DNA of 64,000 nt, taken from assembly GCA_001310415.1 (NCBI GenBank), contig BAXE01000002.1, forward strand, positions 1-64,000, in the 5' to 3' direction. The position numbers and the translations under genes are program-made. The stretch's first letter is position 1. The number at the start of each line of letters is the position of its first letter. Below, one piece after another: positions 54,854 through 64,000 of this stretch. Under the pieces are notes generated by a model. That model saw only the letters and a program-made list of their open reading frames with translations. It did not search any database and had not been told where the DNA came from. Source of the stretch: Enterovibrio sp. JCM 19048. Lineage in GTDB: Bacteria; Pseudomonadota; Gammaproteobacteria; Enterobacterales; Vibrionaceae.

Positions 54854-55302
54854 ATGCACTGTCCATTTTGTGGTGCGAATGACACCAAAGTCATTGATTC
54901 CCGACTGGTCGCAGACGGTCATCAGGTGCGTCGTCGTCGCCAGTGTTTGGCGTGTAACGAACGGTATACCACGTTTGAAACAGCAGAGCTGGTGATGCCG
55001 CGTATCATCAAAACCAATGGTAACCGAGAGCCATTTAACGAAGATAAACTGCGTGGCGGCATTCAGCGGCTCTGGAAAAACGCCCGGTGAGCACAGACGA
55101 TATTGAAAAGTCGATTAATACGATTAAGTCGACCCTGCGTGCAACCGGTGAGCGTGAAGTGTCCTCTACCTTGGTCGGTAACCTGGTGATGGATGCGCTT
55201 AAAGAGCTGGATAAAGTAGCGTACATCCGTTTCGCTTCTGTGTATCACAGCTTTGAAGATATCCGCGATTTCGGCGAAGAGATCGCCCGTCTGGAAAAAT
55301 AA
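54854..55302 (+). CDS. nrdR: Transcriptional repressor NrdR
   Basis: Nucleotide-sensing repressor of ribonucleotide reductase genes. 149 residues after restoring one G near 55069 (GGG to GG, family RALEKRPVS). The N-terminal zinc ribbon (CPFC and CLAC) is followed by an ATP-cone domain. It precedes ribD by eight bases, as in E. coli, and probably shares its transcript. Confidence 0.95.
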
Positions 55303-55310
55303 ACGGTTTT

Positions 55311-56422
55311 ATGTTTTCAGAATTTGATTCCCAAATGATGCTGCGCGCCATTGAACTGGCAAAGCGCGGCGTCTATACCACAGCGCCAAACCCTAACGTG
55401 GGTTGTGTGATCACCTTGGGCGAAGAAATCATTGGCGAAGGGTTTCATTTCCGCGCCGGTGAGCCTCACGCCGAAGTGCATGCCCTACGCGCCGCAGGCG
55501 ATCGCGTCAAAGGCGCGACCGCTTATGTCACCCTAGAACCATGTTCTCATTATGGCCGCACTCCGCCGTGTGCAGATGCACTGGTTGCCGCCGGTGTCAG
55601 CCGTGTGGTCTGCGCCATGGTTGACCCTAACCCGCAGGTGGCGGGGCGTGGCATTCAGCGCCTGCGTGATGCGGGCATTCACGTCGATGTTGGCTTGTTC
55701 CAGGCCGATGCTGAAGCACTTAACCCCGGTTTTATCAAAATGATGAAATCCGGCTTGCCTTATGTTCAGTTGAAGCTTGCCTCCAGCCTTGATGGACGCA
55801 CTGCGCTTTCTGACGGTGAAAGCAAATGGATCACCGGCAGTGAGGCTCGCGAGGATGTACAGGCATTCCGCGCCAAAGCGGGCGCTGTCCTCTCTACCAG
55901 CCAGACCGTGATCGACGATAATCCTTCACTGAATGTGCGCTGGGAGCAGTTACCACAGACGGTGCAGGCAGAGTATGCACAAGCGGATTTGCGACAGCCT
56001 GTCCGTGTAATTCTGGATACCCATGGCAAGGTATCTTCTGACGCCATTTATTTTCCCTTGAAGGCAGCATCGTTTTGCTGACAGCTGCGCCAGATCAGGT
56101 TGCATGCCGCGTCGGTGTGGACGTGGTGGCGATTGAGCAAGGGAATAACGGCCTGAACCTCGACGCTGCGATGCGTGCGCTTGCTGCCCGTGGCATCAAC
56201 CATATCTGGGTAGAGGCAGGGGCAACACTGGCTGGCAGCCTCCTGAGTGCTGGGCTGGTGGATGAACTGATTGTCTATCAGGCGCCTAAACTGATGGGAA
56301 CTGACAGCCGCGCTCTGGTAAACCTTTCCGGGATCACGTCCATGGACGAAGTGCCGGCATTTAGGCTCACTGACGTTGCGCGTATTGGTAACGATGTGCG
56401 CCTTCGCATGCAAAAGCCGTAA
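55311..56422 (+). CDS. ribD: Bifunctional diaminohydroxyphosphoribosylaminopyrimidine deaminase / 5-amino-6-(5-phosphoribosylamino)uracil reductase
   Basis: Second and third steps of riboflavin synthesis. The N-terminal zinc deaminase has HAEVHAL and PCSHYGRTPPCADAL; the C-terminal reductase contains KLASSLDGRTAL and VEAGATLAGSLL. One base is missing near 56056 (family FSLEGSIVLLT). Restored length is about 370 residues. First gene of the rib cluster here. I see no FMN riboswitch before it. Confidence 0.94.
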
Positions 56423-56443
56423 AAGAATACAAAGCGAATTACT

Positions 56444-57106
56444 ATGTTTACAGGAATTATCGAAGCGGTTGGCCATATCCAGAAAATCACCCCGAAAGGC
56501 GGTGATATTTCCCTGACCGTGGAAAGTGGCAAGCTGGATTTGTCGGATGTGAAACTCGGCGACAGCATCGCTACTAACGGCGTTTGTCTGACGGTGGTTC
56601 AACTCACGGGCAACGGCTATGTGGCTGACTTGTCCGGCGAGACGCTGAAACGCACAGCGTTTGCCACTTACAAAGCCGGCCAGAAAGTGAATCTGGAAAA
56701 AGCCATGCTGCCGACCACACGTTTCGGCGGCCATATGGTTTCTGGTCACGTTGACAGTGTGGCGACCGTGGTTTCACGCACCCAGACTGGCCGTGCAATC
56801 GAATTCTGGTTAGAAGCGCCTGCCAACCTGGCCAAATATCTGGCAGAAAAAGGCTCAGTCACCATTGATGGTATCAGCCTGACCATCAACGCTGTTGACG
56901 GCAACCGCTTCAAACTGACTATCGTGCCGCACACGGCACTGGAAACCACCATTAACGACTTTACCGTTGGGCACCAGGTCAACATCGAAGTGGACGTGAT
57001 TTCCCGCTATTTAGAGCGTCTGATGATGGGCGATCGCGCCGCACAGCAAAGCGGAGCGGGTGGCCTTACCATGGCAAAACTCGCCGAATCAGGCTTTCTC
57101 CGTTAA
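56444..57106 (+). CDS. ribE: Riboflavin synthase, alpha subunit
   Basis: Dismutates two lumazine molecules to riboflavin. 220 residues, intact, with two internally similar lumazine-binding halves: [10 protein letters not shown] and [10 protein letters not shown]. coli calls this gene ribC; ribE is the usual name in Vibrio/Bacillus-style nomenclature. It precedes ribBA. Confidence 0.93.
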   Translation: MFTGIIEAVGHIQKITPKGGDISLTVESGKLDLSDVKLGDSIATNGVCLTVVQLTGNGYVADLSGETLKRTAFATYKAGQKVNLEKAMLPTTRFGGHMVSGHVDSVATVVSRTQTGRAIEFWLEAPANLAKYLAEKGSVTIDGISLTINAVDGNRFKLTIVPHTALETTINDFTVGHQVNIEVDVISRYLERLMMGDRAAQQSGAGGLTMAKLAESGFLR

Positions 57107-57135
57107 CGGACACCGATAAAACAGGGACAGGTATT

Positions 57136-58243
57136 ATGGCAATCAGCAGCGCAGCAGACATCATCGACGATATCCGTCAGGGCAAAATGGTTATCCTGAT
57201 GGATGATGAAGACAGGGAAAACGAAGGCGATCTCATCATCGCCGCGGAAAAAATTACCCCGGAAGCGATTAATTTTATGGCCATGTACGGCCGCGGACTG
57301 ATTTGCCTGACCATGACCAAAGAGCGTTGTCTGCGCTTAGGTTTACCGCTGATGGTTCAGGACAACAATGCCCAGTTCTCCACTGCCTTTACTGTCTCTA
57401 TTGAAGCAGCCGAAGGGGTGACAACCGGTATTTCGGCTGCTGACCGTGCCCGCACGGTCGAAGCGGCGGTTGCGCCAAATGCGGTTGCAGCAGATTTGGT
57501 TCAACCCGGTCATATCTTCCCGTTGATGGCACAGGATGGTGGCGTGCTCACCCGTGCTGGCCACACTGAAGCAGGTTGCGATCTGGCGCGTCTTGCGGGT
57601 TATTCGCCGCAGCGGTGATTGTTGAAATCCTCAATGAAGACGGCACCATGGCGCGCCGTCCGGATCTGGAAAAGTTTGGTGAGAAGCATGGTATCAAGCT
57701 CGGCACCATTGCTGACCTGATTGAATACCGCAACAACAACGAAACCACCATTGAGCGCGTGGCATCCTGTAAGTTGCCGACGGAATTTGGTGAGTTTGAC
57801 CTGATCACCTACCGCGACACCATCGACAATCAGGTGCACTACGCCCTGTGCAAAGGCGAAGTGAGCAACCAGCCAACGCTGGTGCGTGTTCATCTGCAGG
57901 ATACTTTTACTGATTTGCTGCATTCAGACCGTTCGGCCGAGCGAAGCTGGACGCTGACCGATGCGATGAGGCGGATCAATGCCGAGGGTGGTGTGTTGGT
58001 TATCCTCGGCAAAGAAGAATCGTCTGAGTCGATTATCCATAAAGTGCGTAACTTTGAAGCGCAGGATAATGGCGAAAACCGGCTTCTGCCAAGTGGCAGG
58101 GTACCAGCCGTCGCGTGGGTGTGGGGTCGCAAATCCTTGCCGATTTGGGCGTTACAGAAATGCGCCTTTTGTCCTCCACCAATAAACGCTATCACGCCCT
58201 TTCCGGTTTCGGCCTGAAAGTGGTGGACTATGTCGTCGACTAA
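57136..58243 (+). CDS. ribBA: RibBA-type protein: 3,4-dihydroxy-2-butanone-4-phosphate synthase with a degenerate GTP cyclohydrolase II domain
   Basis: The N-terminal half has the DHBPS motifs [16 protein letters not shown] and GHTEAG. Single bases are missing near 57601 (T) and 58088 (G); restored length is 369 residues. The C-terminal half aligns with GTP cyclohydrolase II but lacks the zinc cysteines: the position of the C-x2-G-D-x-x-x-C-x-C segment reads [17 protein letters not shown]. Such RibBX-type fusions supply only the DHBPS reaction, so a separate ribA is expected elsewhere in the genome. Confidence 0.88.
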
Positions 58244-58267
58244 ACTTTTGGTTAAGTGATGAGCTAA

Positions 58268-58291
58268 AACGCAGCCCAGGCTGCGTTTTTT
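58268..58291 (+). terminator. Terminator between ribBA and ribH
   Basis: AACGCAGCC and GGCTGCGTT hairpin plus six T. ribH therefore likely has its own promoter in 58292-58411. Confidence 0.85.
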
Positions 58292-58411
58292 GTCTTTTGT
58301 GCGTGGGATGCAGGCCAGTTCAGAGCATGGTATAAGCGCTGGCGGCGTTACAGAAAAGTGTGATAGAATCCCGCGGTTTCTCAATCCGGATAATCAGTCA
58401 TAGGAAGGCCC

Positions 58412-58881
58412 ATGAAGGTAATCGAAGGTGCATTCGCAGCACCAAATGCTCAAGTTGCTATCGTTATCTCCCGTTTCAACAGCTTTATCAACGAAGTCTG
58501 CTGGATGGTGCTATTGATGCGCTGAAGCGTCAGGGCCAAGTAAACGAAGACAATATCACTGTAGTACGTTGCCCAGGCGCTTACGAGCTGCCACTGGTGG
58601 CACAACGTGTTGCAAAAAGCGGCCGTTACGACGCTATTATCGCTCTGGGGTCAGTGATCCGAGGCGGTACGCCACATTTTGACTATGTGGCCGGAGAATG
58701 TAACAAAGGTCTGGCACAGGTTGCTCTGGAGTTTGATACTCCGGTTGCATTTGGCGTGCTGACCGTAGACACCATTGAACAAGCCATCGAACGCGCGGGT
58801 ACCAAGGCTGGTAATAAAGGGGCAGAGGCTGCACTAAGCGCGCTTGAAATGGTGAACGTACTGTCCCAAATCGAATCCTAA
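58412..58881 (+). CDS. ribH: 6,7-dimethyl-8-ribityllumazine synthase
   Basis: Penultimate step of riboflavin synthesis; the protein forms an icosahedral or pentameric shell. 156 residues after restoring one A near 58498 (family FINESLLDGA). Motifs [32 protein letters not shown] and NKG-EAA are present. Start ATG 58412 has AGGAAGG upstream. nusB follows by 12 bases. Confidence 0.96.
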
Positions 58882-58893
58882 TCGGGGGTTATT

Positions 58894-59349
58894 GTGAAAC
58901 CAGCCGCAAGACGCAATGCGCGTCATTTTGCACTACAGGCAATTTATTCTTGGCAACTGACGAAAGACAATGTTGCTGATATCGAAGCTCAGTTTTTGGC
59001 TGCAGATAACTACGAAGAAGAAGAGCATCAAGCAGATGAACCACGTCTGCGTCAGCCAGAAACCGACGTAGAATACTTCCGTGATCTGCTGTCTGGCGTT
59101 GTGCTGAACTACCAGGAACTGGATAGCAAAATGCGTCCATACCTGTCTCGTCCAATCCAAGATCTGGACGAAATGGAACATGCAATGCTGCGTCTGGCGA
59201 TGTACGAACTGTGCAAACGCGAAGACGTACCTTACAAAGTGGTTATCAACGAAGCAATTGAACTGGCGAAGCGTTTTGGCGCGGAAGACAGCCACAAATT
59301 CGTGAACGGTGTGCTGGATAAAGCAGTACCGACTCTGCGTAAGAAGTAA
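58894..59349 (+). CDS. nusB: Transcription antitermination factor NusB
   Basis: Binds boxA RNA with NusE in rRNA antitermination. 151 residues, intact, GTG start at 58894 with GGGGG upstream. [20 protein letters not shown] and the C-terminal [30 protein letters not shown] are characteristic. ribH-nusB-thiL-pgpA is the conserved gamma-proteobacterial order. Confidence 0.96.
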   Translation: MKPAARRNARHFALQAIYSWQLTKDNVADIEAQFLAADNYEEEEHQADEPRLRQPETDVEYFRDLLSGVVLNYQELDSKMRPYLSRPIQDLDEMEHAMLRLAMYELCKREDVPYKVVINEAIELAKRFGAEDSHKFVNGVLDKAVPTLRKK

Positions 59350-59405
59350 GAACGAGTTAAGACCCCAAAGGCAGCCACGCTGGCCTTTTTGTTAGGAATG
59401 ACATA

Positions 59406-60375
59406 ATGGCCGGTAACGAATTCGATCTGATAAACCGTTACTTTAAATCGCAGCCGGTGACACGGCGCGATGTCGACCTGGGCATTGGTGATGATGCCGC
59501 GATTATTACGGTGCCGGAAAACTGCCAGTTGGTCGTTACTACCGACACGCTGGTGGCTGGAAACCACTTTCTGCCCGATGCTGACCCTGCCTGATTGCCT
59601 ATAAGGCGCTGGCTTCCAATCTCAGTGACCTTGCAGCCATGGGAGCCATGCCTGCCTGGTGTTCCCTTGCCTTAACCCTCCCATCCCCTGATGAAGCCTG
59701 GCTGGATGCATTTTGCCGTGAATTTTTTGCGTTAGCAGAATATTTCCAGGTGCAGCTTGTCGGTGGTGACACTACCAAGGGGCCTTTGAGCATCACCATC
59801 ACCCTGCAAGGGTTTGTCCCTGCCGGAAAAGCACTGCGCCGCGACGGTGCCAAATCGGGAGACTGGCTTTATGTGACCGGTAATCTGGGGGATGCGACGG
59901 CGGGGCTGGATGTGATTTTGCGTGATAACCAACCACAAAATGACACAGAAGCAACCCTGGTCGAGCGCCACTACCGCTCAAATCCGCGGGTGCTTGCCGG
60001 TCAGGCATTGCGTGATATTGCTTCCTCTGCGCTTGATATTTCCGATGGCCTGATTTCCGATTTACCCCATATCCTCAAAGCGAGCGGAGTGGCTGCGGTG
60101 ATCAATGCGGATGCGCTACCACTGTCGGAAGCATTACTTACCTACACCGGTGATAGAGAGAAAGCGGCCAAAATGGCGCTTTGCAGTGGGGAGGAATATG
60201 AGCTGTGCTTTACGGTACCTGAAAGCCACCGCGGTGCGTTGGACGCAGCACTGGCACACACTACAACGCCTGTGACCTGCATTGGCAGATTCGCCATGGC
60301 GAGGGTCTAAGCGTGTTGTGGAACGGTGAGGCAGTGAATTGGTCACTGTCTGGCTGGGATCATTTTTCTGAGTGA
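59406..60375 (+). CDS. thiL: Thiamine-monophosphate kinase
   Basis: ATP-dependent phosphorylation of thiamine monophosphate to thiamine diphosphate. About 323 residues after restoring single bases near 59591 (CCC to CC) and 60287. Motifs: [28 protein letters not shown] and [14 protein letters not shown]. The stop at 60375 is three bases before pgpA. Confidence 0.94.
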
Positions 60376-60378
60376 TGT

Positions 60379-60867
60379 ATGACTAACCCTATCGAAAAAA
60401 TTCGTCTTTCCAACCCAGTACACCTACTGGCAACGGGGTTTGGTTCTGGCCTGTCTCCTTGGGTGCCGGGCACCATGGGCACTTTAGCGGCGGTGCCGTT
60501 TTATTATCTGCTGGTGTGGATGTCACCGTGGGCGCTTATCGCCGCTATTGCTATCGGCTCGTTGGCGGGAATCTACCTTTGTGGGAAAACTTCATCTGAC
60601 ATGCAGGTTCACGACCATGGCAGCATCGTCTGGGATGAGTTTGTCGGCTTTTGGATCACCATGTCACTGGTGCCGGCCACGGACTGGCAGACAGTGCTCG
60701 CGGGTTTTGTCATTTTCCGTTTCTTCGACATGGTGAAGCCCTGGCCTATCAGCTGGCTCGACAAGCGAGTTCACGGTGGCTTCGGCATTATGCTGGACGA
60801 TATTGTGGCGGGATTGATGTCCATGGTTGCGTTGTGGCTGCTTCATCCCTATATTGCTGCGGTTTAA
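60379..60867 (+). CDS. pgpA: Phosphatidylglycerophosphatase A
   Basis: Inner-membrane enzyme that dephosphorylates phosphatidylglycerol phosphate. 162 residues, intact. LLATGFGSGLSPWVPGTMGTL, the VHDHGSIVWDEFVGFW catalytic region and LDDIVAGL are family marks. Last gene of the nusB operon. Confidence 0.95.
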   Translation: MTNPIEKIRLSNPVHLLATGFGSGLSPWVPGTMGTLAAVPFYYLLVWMSPWALIAAIAIGSLAGIYLCGKTSSDMQVHDHGSIVWDEFVGFWITMSLVPATDWQTVLAGFVIFRFFDMVKPWPISWLDKRVHGGFGIMLDDIVAGLMSMVALWLLHPYIAAV

Positions 60868-60874
60868 CCTATTG

Positions 60875-60903
60875 AAAAGCAGGTGATTAGCCTGCTTTTT
60901 TTA
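60875..60903 (+). terminator. Terminator after pgpA
   Basis: AAAAGCAGG and CCTGCTTTTTTT arms around GATTAG. Confidence 0.9.
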
Positions 60904-61102
60904 TGACATTTTTCCTCTTCTTTCCCCATCAGTAAGCTGATTCCCATTAATTCTTGGCGATCAGTTCGCATCTACTTAACTACACTTTTATCACTAGTGA
61001 GACATTGAATGCCGGACAAGGCGCTCTTGGAAAAGTTATCTCCAGCCTAGGTGTCGGTTTTGTAGATGCAAAAGGTTTTACCTTCGATTGGGGTAACAGG
61101 TA

Positions 61103-63119
61103 ATGAAATTACAAACAAAAGTGTTGGGCAGTTTTGGGTTAATTGGTGCCGTGATAATTGCAATCGGTACCTTTGCGGTGATCTCAGTATCCTCCAGTTC
61201 ATCCTCGCTCCAGTACATAGTAGGGCCAGCCTGGGATATGGCGGATGGTGCCATGGAAACCTCCATAGAACTGGAGGCCGAGATGCTGGCGGTATATGAC
61301 TTGTTAGATGGGGCTGACAAAAGCGGTGTGATGGACAGGCTGAAGGCGGCAAATGAATCTGCAAAAGAAGCCTCCGCGCGCCTGATTGACGCTGGCTTGA
61401 TTGGTGAATCGCGGACAGCACAGCTTGAAACATTGTATGCCCAGTATCACGAAAAGCGAAATGCGCTCATAGATGAATACGAACGCTACTCCCAGGCTAA
61501 AAATAGTTACGATGCTGCGACGCTCGCATTGGTTGGTTTCGGGGAAAAACTCGAAGAATTGGGCGACAGTGCGGTTGAGGAATTAGAAGCTTCGCCGGAT
61601 CGTTTGATCACCTGGCGTAAAGACATTGAGCCGCGCTGGAAGGCTGCTGATGGCGGTATGGAATCTAACATCGGCTTATTGTGGAAACTTTACCAGACCC
61701 AAAGGCTATTGGATGGTATTGATTTTGAAAGCCAACTGAAGCTATCCAGGAGGCTGGCGCATTCCAGCAGGAGGCCAATGAGGAGATGTTCTCTACGGGA
61801 CGGTTTGACGTATCTGCCGGCAGCGAGTGGGTGATGCGACCTATGCAGATGTGTTCAGGCGTTTGAACAATGAACACGGACTCGCCTTGAATTCCGTGGT
61901 AGAGGCTTACCATAGCTATACCAATACTTTGATATCCTACAAAGACACTTCAGCGACTTTGTTATCTTTTATTGGTGAACTCGAAGAGTATGCCGACGGT
62001 ACGGTGGAAAATCATGCAGATTCGACACTGGAACAACAGGCTATTGCCGGTTCGACCTTCAAAACTGTGTTGATTGGTGGCCTGATACTGGTATTGGTGT
62101 TGGCGACCGTGCTTATCCGTCAAATCCTTTCCCCTATTAACCGTCTGTTGCAACGTATAACCGATATTGCCGATGGCGAGGGGGATCTGACTCGCCGGGT
62201 CGGCATTTCCTCTAAAGACGAATTTGGACAGCTTGGTAATGCAGTGGACCGATTTATCGCCAGGGTTCAGAATCTGGTCGTGGATATGAATACCTCGATC
62301 ACCTCGGTCAAAGAGTCGATGAACGAAGTCTCCCGCACATTCAGCGATACTGCGCGAATTGCTGACGAGCAGACGCAAGAGGTGACGGCAATTGCAGCCG
62401 CCACGGAAGAAATGGCGGCCAATTCCACCGAAGTCGCAAACGGCGCACGTGACGCCAGTCGGTCGGTCGTCTCTATTGATGAAAATACCAAAGCGACACT
62501 GACCCGTGTTCAGGAGGCGTCAGTGGCGGTATCTGAGTTGGTGCGTGAGGTAACGCGCGGAACCGAAGTGATTAACTTTGTGCGTAACGATGTTACCAAT
62601 ATCGAAGCGATACTGTCAGACATCAATGGGATTGCTGAGCAGACCAACCTGTTGGCTTTGAATGCGGCCATTGAAGCGGCACGCGCGGCCGAACAGGGGC
62701 GTGGCTTTGCCGTGGTCGCAGATGAGGTACGAACACTCGCTACCCGCACGCAAGACAGCACCAGCGTGATTCAGGACAGGATCCGCCAATTGCAGAAAAG
62801 CGCCGACGAAGCGGTCAAAGTGATGAGCGGCGGTATGGCGTCCGGTGAGAAAACCGCTGATATTGCGGCAAAAGCGCAGGAGTCACTGAACTGTGTGGCC
62901 GGTGAAATTGACCACTTAACAGAGATGAACCAACAGACAGCCTACGCGATTTCGCAGCAGGAAGAAGTGGCCAACAGCATTGCGTCCAACATTGCCAATG
63001 TCCAAACCTTGGGCGAAAACTCACTGGCTCAGATTCGGCAGAATGAAAAAACTATCAGTGAGTTGCTGCAACGACAAAATGAGTTGAGTGCCAAAGTAGC
63101 GCGGTTCAAAGTCGCATGA
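61103..63119 (+). CDS. Methyl-accepting chemotaxis protein
   Basis: Transmembrane chemoreceptor. An N-terminal membrane segment ([21 protein letters not shown]) is followed by a long helical periplasmic sensor, a second membrane segment ([18 protein letters not shown]), a HAMP domain ([23 protein letters not shown]), and the signalling domain with the conserved hairpin tip [22 protein letters not shown]. Bases are missing near 61749 and 61829. Restored length is about 672 residues. The ligand is unknown. Signal goes to CheA/CheW. Confidence 0.92.
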
Positions 63120-63125
63120 CCCGAG

Positions 63126-63149
63126 AGGCTGCACGGTAATGGGCAGCCT
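63126..63149. terminator. Hairpin between the chemoreceptor and EAL genes
   Basis: AGGCTGC and GCAGCCT arms between the two convergent stop codons; the T run is poor. Confidence 0.5.
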
Positions 63150-64000
63150 ATTTGGTCTGAATGTAATTTCTGAACCTATCTATACGTGCTCTGTTCTCCA
63201 CAATGGTTTCAAGTAGGGGACGGAGCCTTTCCTGAATATCAGCTGCTGCGTGCCATTTTGGATCCGGCTTCCAGCGTTTCGCCCAAGGGATGATGTCATC
63301 AGGCGGGATGGGGCGTGAAATACCAAATCCCTGTCCCAAATCACACCCCAGCCAAAGCAACAGTTCAATTTGCTCGTGGGTTTCGACGCCTTCTGCCACC
63401 ACTTCACGGCCAAAGGTGTTTGCCAGGGTGATGACCCCTTCCAGAATCGTCAGATCGTCTTTATCTTCCAGCATATCCCGAACGAAGCTACGGTCTATTT
63501 TCAGGGTCTGTGCTGACAGGCGTTTGAGATAAGTCAGGGAAGCATAGCCTGTTCCGAAATCATCAATCGCAAAAAACAGCCCCATCTTTTTGCCGCGCTC
63601 AATGACTTTTGATACTGCATCAATGTCCTCGAAAGCACTGGTTTCCAGGATCTCCAGTTCCAGTTGGCTGGGGTCAATATGGGGGTAGCGTGCCAGTTTA
63701 ACCCGAAGTTTATCGATGAAATCCTGTTGCAGTAGGTGATGGGGTGAGATGTTTACGCTGACACTGGTGTTGAGTCCCTGCTCCTGCCATTTTGTCAGTT
63801 GGATGAGTGACTCTTCGATGACCCAATTACCCACGTCGCAGATAAGGCTGTGGTTCTCGATGTGAGGGATGAACTCGTTGGGACTGAGCAATCCCTGCTC
63901 AGGATGTTGCCAACGGATGAGTGCTTCGACGCCAATGATTTCGCCGGTTCGCAAGTTGACCTTTGGCTGGTAAAGCAGAAAAAACTGGTTCTGCCGCAGT
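63148..64000 (-). CDS. EAL-domain protein, probable c-di-GMP phosphodiesterase (partial, continues beyond the window)
   Basis: Carboxy-terminal 284 residues; the frame stays open to the window edge, so the N-terminus (perhaps PAS or GGDEF) is outside. EAL catalytic marks are present: VEALIRWQHPEQG (EAL motif), NISPHHL, LELEILETSA (Glu), AIDDFGTGYASLTYLK, LKIDRSFVRD and VAEGVETHEQ. All metal-binding acidic residues appear kept, so an active phosphodiesterase is likely. Confidence 0.9.
   Translation of the reverse strand, partial: LRQNQFFLLYQPKVNLRTGEIIGVEALIRWQHPEQGLLSPNEFIPHIENHSLICDVGNWVIEESLIQLTKWQEQGLNTSVSVNISPHHLLQQDFIDKLRVKLARYPHIDPSQLELEILETSAFEDIDAVSKVIERGKKMGLFFAIDDFGTGYASLTYLKRLSAQTLKIDRSFVRDMLEDKDDLTILEGVITLANTFGREVVAEGVETHEQIELLLWLGCDLGQGFGISRPIPPDDIIPWAKRWKPDPKWHAAADIQERLRPLLETIVENRARIDRFRNYIQTK

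Noticed and set aside
55200..57135. FMN riboswitch before the riboflavin genes
   Set aside because: nrdR and ribD are eight bases apart and the other rib intergenic gaps are 21-30 bases, too short for the element.

Overview
The window looks like a stretch of the main chromosome of a gamma-proteobacterium of the family Vibrionaceae. The evidence is gene order: pepB-ndk-rlmN-pilW-rodZ-ispG-hisS-yfgM-bamB-der-yfgJ-xseA-guaB-guaA on the left, and nrdR-ribD-ribE-ribBA-ribH-nusB-thiL-pgpA on the right. PurR boxes precede guaB, purL and glyA. A Grimontia/Enterovibrio-type genus is possible, but the sequence alone does not fix it.

Layout. 1-16336: housekeeping genes for peptide turnover, nucleotides, 23S rRNA methylation, pilus/cell shape, isoprenoids, outer membrane assembly and GMP synthesis. 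The der-yfgJ intergenic region (10874-11472) has a dense GATC cluster and sits where Vibrio cholerae carries crtS, the site that triggers chromosome 2 replication. 16335-33104: a mobile island of about 16.8 kb inserted in the last codons of guaA, bounded by a short direct repeat (attL 16322-16337, attR 33092-33107). 33105-43614: RTX repeat protein, two AbgT-family transporters, the formaldehyde detoxification pair frmA-fghA with a divergent LysR regulator, and tadA. 43608-54733: mltF, purL, an acetyltransferase, glnB, phoA, a YitT-family protein and glyA. 54854-60867: nrdR, the riboflavin cluster, nusB, thiL and pgpA. 61103-64000: a chemoreceptor and the 3' part of an EAL-domain gene.

The island is the most interesting part. 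It carries a tyrosine integrase, a Gabija-like pair (OLD nuclease plus UvrD-type helicase), a regulator with an internal tandem duplication, an AlpA-like gene, an IncQ/RSF1010-like repA-repC pair with iterons, an RP4/IncP-like oriT, one RK2-type TrfA iteron, trbJ-trbK-trbL, a close homologue of RP4 traJ, and a restriction-modification module (RHH regulator, C5 methyltransferase, DUF4928 protein, Vsr). It has no relaxase, coupling protein or T4SS ATPase. The most economical reading is a satellite that borrows the conjugation machinery of an IncP-type helper plasmid, analogous to SGI1 with IncC plasmids.

A general caution: about 60 single-base indels, nearly all losses of one base in a short homopolymer (CCC to CC, GGG to GG, GGCC to GCC), break most long genes, essential ones included. 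They are spread evenly over chromosome and island and look like uncorrected sequencing error. Such genes are reported as single CDS spanning the whole reading, with the break positions given; protein lengths are those after mentally restoring the frame.
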